Of a stretch of DNA of 64,000 nt, positions 17,484 to 24,485 are shown in pieces; the first letter of the stretch is position 1; each line of letters begins with the position of its first letter. The DNA is from PFJX01 sp964542455. Its GTDB lineage: Bacteria; Pseudomonadota; Gammaproteobacteria; Burkholderiales; Thiobacillaceae. The notes beneath the pieces were generated by a model. The model saw only the letters and a program-made list of their open reading frames with translations, was not told the DNA's origin and ran no database searches. Location: contig CAZIUC010000016.1 in NCBI GenBank assembly GCA_964542455.1, positions 24,048 to 88,047 on the forward strand. Reading direction: 5' to 3'. The translations under genes and the position numbers were made by a program.

Positions 17484-18029
17484 CTATCTCAGGATGCGTG
17501 AATCCGGCGCCGGGTATTGGCTTACCGCGGGCAGGAAGACTTCGGTAACCAGCAACGGATGCCCGGCCAGCGCGAATTGCGAACGGCGCATCCAGAGACA
17601 ACGCGGCGCTTCGCCGAGATGGGCGACGGCGGGGCGGTAGAGCGGATGGCGGGCGTCGAGCTGCCGGTATTCAAGGGGAAAGCGGCGCACCTTGGGGTCG
17701 GCGAACAGGGCGGCGCCGAGCGGGCGGTTGCCCAGGCGCGAAAGGGCGACCCAGGGGCCATGAAGGCCGGGCAGGGGAATGACGCTGTGGGCGTAGACCA
17801 GGGGGGTGTCGCCGCAGATCAGCAGGACATCGCGGATCAGGGCGCGCTGGCCGCGTCGCAGGCCGAGGGCGCGGTATTCGTCACGTAGCGGCGGCGCGAT
17901 GTGCTGGCTGACGCGTTGGACCCGCAAGTGCGGGCAGACGGCTTGCAGGCGGCGGGTGAGCGAGCCGTGATCGTCCAGCCAGCCGCGCCAGTCGCCGGCA
18001 CGCCAGGCCGGCGTATTCCAGATTTTCAT
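17484..18029 (-). CDS. ubiC: Chorismate-pyruvate lyase
   Basis: UbiC forms 4-hydroxybenzoate from chorismate, the first step of ubiquinone synthesis. The 181-residue protein shows the family pattern RDEYRALGLRRGQRALIRDV, and later LYAHSVIP as VYAHSVIPLPGL, with a C-terminal FLPA. ubiA is not adjacent here. It is a single gene flanked by a terminator downstream and repeats upstream. Confidence 0.9.
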   Translation of the reverse strand: MKIWNTPAWRAGDWRGWLDDHGSLTRRLQAVCPHLRVQRVSQHIAPPLRDEYRALGLRRGQRALIRDVLLICGDTPLVYAHSVIPLPGLHGPWVALSRLGNRPLGAALFADPKVRRFPLEYRQLDARHPLYRPAVAHLGEAPRCLWMRRSQFALAGHPLLVTEVFLPAVSQYPAPDSRILR

Positions 18030-18130
18030 GTGGTTTACCGGGGAAACTCAATCGAAAGGTCGGGCCTGCGCTTCGGCATGTCAGGTAGCGATATAGCCAG
18101 ATTGTCCATTAGCTGCGGTAGCCATGTTGC

Positions 18131-18190
18131 GCTGGCGTCTCGCCGGCTTCGCGGGCCTGATTAGAAGAACGAAGCGTGCGAGACGCCAGC
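18131..18190. repeat. REP-like palindrome upstream of ubiC
   Basis: The 13-base arms gctggcgtctcgc (18131-18143) and gcgagacgccagc (18178-18190) are perfect inverted repeats with a 34-base spacer. The style resembles REP/BIME elements. It lies in the 227-base gap between ubiC and the lipoprotein gene. Confidence 0.7.
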
Positions 18191-18238
18191 GCTACATGTG
18201 GGGCCACCTCTAAAGCCTCGGCTAACGGATACTTTGGG

Positions 18239-18262
18239 ATAAAGCCGCAACCTGACCTACGG
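18239..18262. repeat. Second copy of the trpF-upstream element
   Basis: These 24 bases are the exact reverse complement of 25-48. The copy runs through the stop codon of the neighbouring lipoprotein gene (stop at 18257-18259), so the element has contributed the end of that reading frame. Confidence 0.75.
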
Positions 18263-18919
18263 CTGTTTTGCGCCGGTGATCAGGTCGATGCGGCGTTGCA
18301 AATGGGCCACGGCGCCGCTGTCGTTCGCGGCCTGGGCGCGTTTCACTTCCACGTTCAGCCAGGCCAGCAGGGGCCGGCGCCAGCCGCGTTCCGAGGCGGT
18401 CTCGACCGCGCCGGCCAGCGTGGTGGGTTCGGCGCGACTGCTTTTGAACAGCAGGGCGGCGGCGATCAGGCGCGGCAGCGGGTCTTTGATCTCGTCCACG
18501 GCGCGGTTTGCGGCGGCATCGTCCTTGGCGCCGACCAGATCGGCGTAGTGCTTGGGCAGCAATTTCGCGTCCAGCCCTCGCCAGTCGCCAGCGAGAAAAC
18601 GGGCATAGGCGATGTCGTTGGCGGCGGCTTCACTGGCGAGTTTGTCGTAGCCGTCGCAGGCGGTGAAATCGAGGCCGGCGGCGCGCGTGCCGCAGGCCGC
18701 CAGTTCCGCGCGCGCCAGCAGGTCGAGGCGGCCGGTCTTGGCGATTTCGCCGCGTGCCTTGTCCAGGGCGAGGTCGGCGGTCTTGCTGTCGCCTTCCAGC
18801 CAGCGGGTCTGAAAGTGTTCGATCAGGCTGACGGCATTCATTTTCCAGTCCGCCGGCGGCGGGGCGCTGGAACAAGCGGCCAGGAGCAGGGCAAGGGCGA
18901 GCGCGATGGTCGATTTCAT
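18257..18919 (-). CDS. Lipoprotein of the MCE transport operon
   Basis: A 220-residue protein starting at ATG 18919, overlapping the stop of the MCE gene by 4 bases. The N-terminus is a lipoprotein signal with lipobox LLAAC (Cys16), so it should be anchored in the periplasm. The rest is predicted helical and alanine-rich, without the YYxL-type motifs of PqiC auxiliary lipoproteins, so I do not assign it to that family. Operon position suggests a partner of the MCE protein. Confidence 0.75.
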   Translation of the reverse strand: MKSTIALALALLLAACSSAPPPADWKMNAVSLIEHFQTRWLEGDSKTADLALDKARGEIAKTGRLDLLARAELAACGTRAAGLDFTACDGYDKLASEAAANDIAYARFLAGDWRGLDAKLLPKHYADLVGAKDDAAANRAVDEIKDPLPRLIAAALLFKSSRAEPTTLAGAVETASERGWRRPLLAWLNVEVKRAQAANDSGAVAHLQRRIDLITGAKQP

Positions 18920-19935
18920 GGCGTCTTGATCTCCACGTCGCGGGCGAACGGCCATTTCTTGTTGATCTCGTTGATGAGGTGGTTGACCTTGCGCACGCTG
19001 TCGTCGATTTCCAAACGCAGGCGGGCCATGTCGGTGGTGGCTTCGGCGACGTTGCCGGTAATTTTGGTGACGTCCTTGCTGGCGGTCTGGGCGTTGGCGA
19101 GGATGGTGTCGGCTTTTTTCAGGCTTTCCCGCACGTCGCCGAGGATGGCGTTGACCTTGGCCACCGATTGCTGAGCCTGGTCCATGACGCCGTCCTGGCC
19201 GAACAGGCGGCTATCCGTCTTGGTCAGCACACCGTCCACCTTGAGCGAAACGCCGTTGAGGGTGCTGAGCAGGGTGTTGGCGCGGTCGATGCTCCGGACT
19301 ATCTTGCGGGCGTTTTCCGGGCTGCCCATGAGGCCACCGATCATGCCGTTTTCGCCAGCCATGCGGCCCGTCATGATTTCCACATGGCCGAGAGTCTGGT
19401 TGATCGGCGCGCCGGCCGCGGTCATGGTCTCCACATTGGCGAGGATGCTTTTCACCTTTTCGATCAACACCGGGATGTCTTTGGCCGCGTCGCCGGTAAT
19501 AAGCGGCCGCGCCTCGCCGTCTTCCAACGGCGGATCTTGCAGATTGGTGGTGTGGGCCTTGATCTTGGCGCCGCCGACCAACGCCTTTTCCAGGGTGAAG
19601 ACGCTGCTCTTGCGCAGCCAGCGGGCATCCTCTTTGGGGATGGCGAGTTCGATGCGGACCTTGCCGTCATCCATCAAATGCAGCCGGCTGACCTTGCCGA
19701 TGGGGAAGCCGGAGAAGGAGATGGGCATGCCGACACTGACGCCTTCCACATCCTCGGCGGTCAGAATGAGTTTGTGGCTCACCTGAAAGGCGCCGCGCGT
19801 ATAGAGGGCGTAGGCAATGAAAGCCGCGCCCAGGAGTACGGTCAAGGTCAGCAGCAGGCCGATCTTGAACTCCAGGTTCTTGATCAGCGGGGCGCGGGGG
19901 ACGGGAGGCGCGGGGGGTACAGGGGCTCGTTCCAT
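18916..19935 (-). CDS. MCE-domain (MlaD-like) lipid-transport protein
   Basis: A 339-residue protein with one N-terminal membrane anchor (about 23-45) and one MCE domain (about 50-130, with the core VSVGMPISFSGFPIGKVSRL). A long C-terminal coiled-coil-like region follows (AKVNAILGDVRESLKKADTI). MCE proteins form hexameric rings that carry phospholipids between membranes. The start may be internal because the first codons overlap the previous gene by 52 bases. Confidence 0.88.
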   Translation of the reverse strand: MERAPVPPAPPVPRAPLIKNLEFKIGLLLTLTVLLGAAFIAYALYTRGAFQVSHKLILTAEDVEGVSVGMPISFSGFPIGKVSRLHLMDDGKVRIELAIPKEDARWLRKSSVFTLEKALVGGAKIKAHTTNLQDPPLEDGEARPLITGDAAKDIPVLIEKVKSILANVETMTAAGAPINQTLGHVEIMTGRMAGENGMIGGLMGSPENARKIVRSIDRANTLLSTLNGVSLKVDGVLTKTDSRLFGQDGVMDQAQQSVAKVNAILGDVRESLKKADTILANAQTASKDVTKITGNVAEATTDMARLRLEIDDSVRKVNHLINEINKKWPFARDVEIKTP

Positions 19936-20294
19936 CGGTAGTCCAGTATCCAGCAGTCGTTGAGGTGGTCGGCCAGGCGTTCCAGCAGGTCGCGGAGGAA
20001 GGGCGGGTAATGCGTGTCCGGCAGGAGCAGGGCGGGGCGGTCGATCAGAATTATAGGCGGCCGCTCGATGGCGGCTCGCAGCAGCTTGGCGACACAGCGC
20101 TCGACTGCATTGAGTTGTGGGTCGCGCTTCAGGGCGGCGCTTTCCTGGCCGGTCAGGAGCAGAAGGTTCCAGGCCTGAGCGGAGGCTGTCTCGTAATCCA
20201 GGTTATGGCGGTATTGCGGAATCAGGGCGATGTTGTCCAGCAGCGACAGGTTGGCGCGCAGCGGCATGTCCACCGAAACCAGCGGCGCGCCCAT
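19884..20294 (-). CDS. Degenerate ABC-ATPase-like protein of the MCE operon
   Basis: This gene sits where the Mla ATPase (MlaF) is expected, between the permease and the MCE protein, but it is only 136 residues from ATG 20294. It keeps the pattern of an ABC ATPase helical region (LSLLDNIALIPQ) and a Walker-B-like strand IILIDRP. Arg replaces the catalytic Glu, no LSGGQ signature is present (LNAVERC instead), and there is no Walker A. The frame stays open about 50 bases further up to the permease end but has no ATG there. It cannot hydrolyse ATP as it stands. Confidence 0.62.
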   Translation of the reverse strand: MGAPLVSVDMPLRANLSLLDNIALIPQYRHNLDYETASAQAWNLLLLTGQESAALKRDPQLNAVERCVAKLLRAAIERPPIILIDRPALLLPDTHYPPFLRDLLERLADHLNDCWILDYRWNEPLYPPRLPSPAPR

Positions 20295-20341
20295 CCGCGC
20301 GGCGAGCAGGGCGCGCCGCTCGGCATCGTCGGCCAGCCACT

Positions 20342-21136
20342 TCAGATGTATTTGAAGGCTAATGACGCCACCTCTATGAACATCAGCACGAAGAACAGCC
20401 GCACCATGCCGCGCAGCACGGAGATCGGCGCCATGAACAACATCTTCGGCGTGGCCAGGCCTTCCGCCACCGGGATCACCGTCACCGCCAGGCCGAAGGC
20501 CAGCGATTTGAGCCAGATGCCGGTGAGGATGGCGCCGTCGAACACCTTGCCCATGACGCGCGCGAAGCCCGGCAGGCTCCAGGGTTGCGCGCCGTAAACC
20601 GCCAGATAGGCGAGCACCAGGGCGAGCACACTGGTGATGGCGGTCAGCGACAGCACCGAGAGCATGCCGCCGATGACACGCGGCATAAATTCCAGGCGCA
20701 GGGTATCGACGCCGCTGTCTTCCAGCGCCTCAAGCTCATTGTTGATGCGCATCAGAGCCACTTCGGTATTGATCGCGGAGCCTGAGCGCAGCGCCACGAA
20801 AAGGGCGGTGACCAGCGGCAGCACTTCCAGCACCAGCAGGCGCACCGACATTTCCAGGGCGTAATCGGAGAGGCCGTATTCGGCGGCGGTGCCGACCACG
20901 ATCTGGATCAGCACGAAGGAGAGGAGGGCGGCGAACAGCGTGAAGGGAACCAGGATCTGCACGGCGGTGAAGTAGATCTGCTTCATCACCACGGTGCGCG
21001 TGGCGCTGTTGTATACCGCCGGCGACAGCGCGGCCACCACCACTTTGCCGGCCAGCCCGAACGTGGCGCGCCAGATGCGCCAGGTCGCCAACAGGGCGGC
21101 GCCACGACGGGTGAGGAAGTTGATGATGGCCGGCAT
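20342..21136 (-). CDS. MlaE-family ABC permease
   Basis: A 264-residue inner-membrane protein with the five-to-six segment MlaE layout and the conserved loop LVTALFVALRSGSAINTEV, and the coupling stretch ALEDSGVDTLRLEFMPRVIG. It pairs with MCE proteins in phospholipid transport. It is the first gene of a four-gene minus-strand operon (permease, reduced ATPase, MCE, lipoprotein). Its start is 71 bases from the divergent SH3b operon. Confidence 0.88.
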   Translation of the reverse strand: MPAIINFLTRRGAALLATWRIWRATFGLAGKVVVAALSPAVYNSATRTVVMKQIYFTAVQILVPFTLFAALLSFVLIQIVVGTAAEYGLSDYALEMSVRLLVLEVLPLVTALFVALRSGSAINTEVALMRINNELEALEDSGVDTLRLEFMPRVIGGMLSVLSLTAITSVLALVLAYLAVYGAQPWSLPGFARVMGKVFDGAILTGIWLKSLAFGLAVTVIPVAEGLATPKMLFMAPISVLRGMVRLFFVLMFIEVASLAFKYI

Positions 21137-21207
21137 GGGTGGATATTACCTTCGGAGGCTGACTTAGGCAGTTGTATCATTTACCTAACGCGCAACACTG
21201 GACTGTC

Positions 21208-21738
21208 ATGAAAACCTTACTGTTTCTTGCCTGCTTCATAGCTGTTCCGGCCCTGGCCGCCTCCGGGGTCATGCTCAAGAACGAAGACCTGAGAGCTTCC
21301 GCCAGTTCCTCCTCCGCCAGTGTCGGCCGCCTCGACAAGGGAGCGACGGTGGAAGTGCTGGGGCGCCAGGGTGGCTGGACCCAGGTGGCCGAAGGCGGCC
21401 GCAAGGGTTGGGTGCGCATCCTCTCGGTGCGCGCCGACGCGAGCGCCGGGTCGGCCGATCTCTCCGGTCTGATTCAGGCCGGAACCCGGCGCGGCGATTC
21501 CAGCCGGGTGGTGGCGGTGGCCGGCTTGCGCGGCCTCAACGAGGAAGAACTCAAGTCCGCGCGCTTCGACGCCAACGAACTCATGAAGCTGGATCGCTAT
21601 CAGGTCGATCGCGCCGACGCCGAGCAATACGCCCGCGCGGTTGGATTGCGACATCAGGATCTGGGTTATCTCCCCGCGCCGCAACGAGAGAAAGACAAAG
21701 GCCAGAGCAATCCCTGGGGTGAAGGAGGGTTGCTATGA
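21208..21738 (+). CDS. Exported SH3b-domain protein (copy 1)
   Basis: A 176-residue protein from ATG 21208 (upstream codons in the open frame are not used). It has a signal peptide ending PALAAS, then a bacterial SH3 domain (about 25-78: GRLDKGATVEVLGRQGGWTQ). A helical module follows with the pattern VVAVAGLRGLNEEELKSARF and LDRYQ. The same two-part layout recurs in the next gene and in the gene at 26780. SH3b domains often bind peptidoglycan. It is the first gene of an eight-gene operon. Its exact role is unknown. Confidence 0.8.
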   Translation: MKTLLFLACFIAVPALAASGVMLKNEDLRASASSSSASVGRLDKGATVEVLGRQGGWTQVAEGGRKGWVRILSVRADASAGSADLSGLIQAGTRRGDSSRVVAVAGLRGLNEEELKSARFDANELMKLDRYQVDRADAEQYARAVGLRHQDLGYLPAPQREKDKGQSNPWGEGGLL

Positions 21739-22286
21739 AGTTGTGGCTTTTTCTTCTGTTGTTGCCGTCCCTGGCGCTGGCAATGGGCACCCCGGCACAG
21801 AAGCCGGTCACTACCGCGCCGGGTAATCCTGGCGTCATGCTGCGCGACGAAGCCTTGAAAGCATCCCCCAGCACGGCGGCCGATGCCGTGGCGAAGCTGG
21901 GCCGGGGTGACAAGGTGCGGGTTCTCACCAATGATGGCGGCTGGACCCAGGTTTATGCCGCCGGCAAGACCGGCTGGGTACGCATTCTTTCCGTGAAATC
22001 GGATATCTCCGCCACGCCCAATCTGGGTGGACTGGTCGAGGCGGGAAACCGCCCATATGACCCTGGCAAAGTGGTCGCCGTGGCTGGAGCACGCGGTCTG
22101 GATGAGGTGGAACTGAAGGCCGCTCGTTTCAATCCGGATGAACTGATTCTTCTTGATACCTATGTCGCCAGCCGCGCCGAAGCCGAACAATTCGCGCAAC
22201 TTGCCAGCCTGACGCACCGGGACGTGCCGTATCTGCCCAGTCCTGAAAATCAAGCATCACCTTCCACGATGAGTAAGCAACCATGA
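21735..22286 (+). CDS. Exported SH3b-domain protein (copy 2)
   Basis: A 183-residue paralogue of the preceding gene, overlapping it by 4 bases (ATGA). Signal peptide to about residue 17, SH3b domain at about 33-88 (DKVRVLTNDGGWTQVYAAGK), then VVAVAGARGLDEVELKAARF and the LLDTY helix. A tandem duplication with clear divergence suggests that the two form different subunits or bind different ligands. Confidence 0.8.
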   Translation: MKLWLFLLLLPSLALAMGTPAQKPVTTAPGNPGVMLRDEALKASPSTAADAVAKLGRGDKVRVLTNDGGWTQVYAAGKTGWVRILSVKSDISATPNLGGLVEAGNRPYDPGKVVAVAGARGLDEVELKAARFNPDELILLDTYVASRAEAEQFAQLASLTHRDVPYLPSPENQASPSTMSKQP

Positions 22287-23209
22287 AACGTCATCTTCCC
22301 TGGATCATCGTCGCGTTTTGCGGCATCGGCCTCGCCCAGGCGGGCGATTTCGACAACATTCTGCGCGGCCTGATCAAGCAGAAGATGCAGCCGGCCGCGC
22401 CCACACAGCCCGCCGCCCCGGCGCAGCCAGTGGCGCCCACCGCGCCGGCGGCGCCCGCGACGGCGCAGCAAAAGCCCGCCGACCAGTTGCTCAAGGCGCT
22501 GCTCTCCGGCAATACCTCGCAGGAGGAAGAGATTCGTATCGGCCAGCAGATCTCCGGCAACCTGCTCGGCGCCGCGCCCCTGGTGCGTGACGACGGCCTG
22601 CAGCGCTATGTCAACCGGGTCGGCCGCTGGGTCGCCCTGCAAAGCGAACGGCCCGATCTGCCCTGGCATTTCGGCGTGATAGAAAGCGACGACATCAATG
22701 CCTTCGCGGCGCCCGGTGGTTACGTTTTCCTGACCAAGGGGCTGTACCGGAAATTGCGGAACGAGGCGGAACTGGCCGGCGTGCTGGGGCACGAGATCGG
22801 CCATGTGATCCGCAAGCACCATCTCAAGCTGTTGCAGAAATCGCAGGCCATCGCGGCGCTGGGTTCCTTCTTCGGCAGCAAGCTCAAGAATGAAAACGAG
22901 ATCGTGCAGAACCTGATCGGCAACGGCGCCGAGATCGTCGCGCGCGGCCTCGACAAGGACGCTGAATTCGAGGCCGACCGCATCGGCCTGGTGCTGGGCG
23001 CGCGCGCCGGCTACGACGCTTACGCCCTGCCGGCGGTGCTTGCCGAAATCGGCCATGTCGCGAAGAACGACAAGAGTGTGTCGCTGCTGTTCAAGACCCA
23101 CCCGTTGCCGGAGGACCGCCTGGGTCAGTTGTCCGAGGCCGTGGGCGAACGACTGGATGGGCTGGCGGAAGGGCAGAGCGGGGTGGGGAGGTTCTATCGT
23201 CTTCGTTGA
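22283..23209 (+). CDS. Exported M48-family zinc metalloprotease
   Basis: A 308-residue protein with a signal peptide to about Ala20, an Ala/Pro-rich linker (37-65), then an M48 catalytic domain. The zinc site is intact: HEIGH at 170-174, and the third ligand in DAEFEAD (226-232). It resembles the BepA/LoiP/YcaL group of periplasmic M48 proteases, without BepA's TPR tail. Its start overlaps copy 2 of the SH3b proteins by 4 bases. The family would predict cleavage of misfolded envelope proteins. Confidence 0.87.
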   Translation: MKRHLPWIIVAFCGIGLAQAGDFDNILRGLIKQKMQPAAPTQPAAPAQPVAPTAPAAPATAQQKPADQLLKALLSGNTSQEEEIRIGQQISGNLLGAAPLVRDDGLQRYVNRVGRWVALQSERPDLPWHFGVIESDDINAFAAPGGYVFLTKGLYRKLRNEAELAGVLGHEIGHVIRKHHLKLLQKSQAIAALGSFFGSKLKNENEIVQNLIGNGAEIVARGLDKDAEFEADRIGLVLGARAGYDAYALPAVLAEIGHVAKNDKSVSLLFKTHPLPEDRLGQLSEAVGERLDGLAEGQSGVGRFYRLR

Positions 23210-23241
23210 GTCGTTGTAATTTTCAGGTTCGAGGCCTACTC

Positions 23242-24483
23242 ATGAAATCCCCCAATTTTTCGCTTGTTGTTGTTCCGCTGATCGCACTGCTGGCAACTCT
23301 CCCCGCAAACGCGGGAAGTCCGTTCTCCACAAATGTAACTTTCGCTGGTGGTCCGCCGATCTACCCGGTGAACTATTCCACCTCCGACGCCTTGTTTCAG
23401 ACCATGTTTGCCAGTTCCTTGCTGACGGTAAATACGGGTTACACGGGAGATGGGCTCGTTACCAGCGCCGGCAATTACCGCGGGGTCAACATGAATTTTG
23501 ACTTTACCCAACCTTTTACCAGCGAGCTTCAGCTCACCATCGACTCCCTCGGGATAACCCAACTGTTCAATGGGGGAAGCCGCGATGCAAGCGCCCAACA
23601 GCTCTACGACTATCTCAAGAGCGGCACTTTCCTGACTCGGTTATCCCAGTCCCTGGCCCAGTCCTCCCCCACCGATCCCATCGCCGGCAACCCCAACAGC
23701 CTGATGTCGACCATGGTGGCCGCCGATTTCGAGCAATCGTTCACCGCCGACTTCAGCAACATCGGCGGTCCTGAAACCGCCATCGCGACGGGAACCTCTG
23801 CCGACAAACTGACCCGGGTGGGTATCGGCCTGGAATATGGTCAGATGAAACAGGGCGGCAGCCAGGTGAGCAACGTGACCATTCCCTTGTCCTATTCCAT
23901 CCGCAACGATCTCGACCCGCGCCGGCAACTGCTGTTGCGCATGCCGGTCAGCATCGTCGACGTGGAAGGCGCCAAGGCCTATCACGTCGGTTTCGGCGCT
24001 TCCTACCGTTTTCCCATGTCGCAGTACTGGACTCTGGTGCCCAGCATCAACTATGCGTTCACCGCCGCGAAGGATCTGGGTTCGACCGCGCAGATGGCCA
24101 CCGCCGGCCTTACCAGTACCTATTACTGGCGCAAGCCGGGTTATGACGTGGGCATCGGCAACATGCTCGGCTATGTCACCACCATGCCGTTCTCCTACGG
24201 TGGCTACAACTACGACCCCAACATCAGCAATACGGTGTTGCGCAACGGCGTGATGTGGTCGGTGCCGACGATCCTCTCCGGGCGCAAGCTGCATTTCGAG
24301 ACCTCGCTGGTGGATACCCGTTTCTTCGGGAGCAAGCTATACGCCGACAACTACCAGGAAGTGCGTTTCAGTCTGGGCACCTCACGCAGCGCCAAAGCCG
24401 CCAGCGTGTTCCGGGCGGGGCTGGCGCTGCGCCATATGAAGAGTGATACCGGCTTCAATCTGGAGTTGGGTTACTGGTTCTGA
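23242..24483 (+). CDS. Secreted protein, probably outer-membrane barrel
   Basis: A 413-residue protein with signal peptide ending LPANAGS. The C-terminal half alternates polar and aromatic/hydrophobic residues (YHVGFGASYRFPMSQYW) and ends FNLELGYWF, the terminal aromatic pattern that outer-membrane barrels show to BamA. I do not recognise the family. The N-terminal third is Ser/Thr-rich. It is embedded in the SH3b/CHAT operon, 32 bases after the M48 gene and 2 bases before the CHAT gene, so it may be the operon's outer-membrane partner or substrate. Confidence 0.7.
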   Translation: MKSPNFSLVVVPLIALLATLPANAGSPFSTNVTFAGGPPIYPVNYSTSDALFQTMFASSLLTVNTGYTGDGLVTSAGNYRGVNMNFDFTQPFTSELQLTIDSLGITQLFNGGSRDASAQQLYDYLKSGTFLTRLSQSLAQSSPTDPIAGNPNSLMSTMVAADFEQSFTADFSNIGGPETAIATGTSADKLTRVGIGLEYGQMKQGGSQVSNVTIPLSYSIRNDLDPRRQLLLRMPVSIVDVEGAKAYHVGFGASYRFPMSQYWTLVPSINYAFTAAKDLGSTAQMATAGLTSTYYWRKPGYDVGIGNMLGYVTTMPFSYGGYNYDPNISNTVLRNGVMWSVPTILSGRKLHFETSLVDTRFFGSKLYADNYQEVRFSLGTSRSAKAASVFRAGLALRHMKSDTGFNLELGYWF

Positions 24484-24485
24484 CC

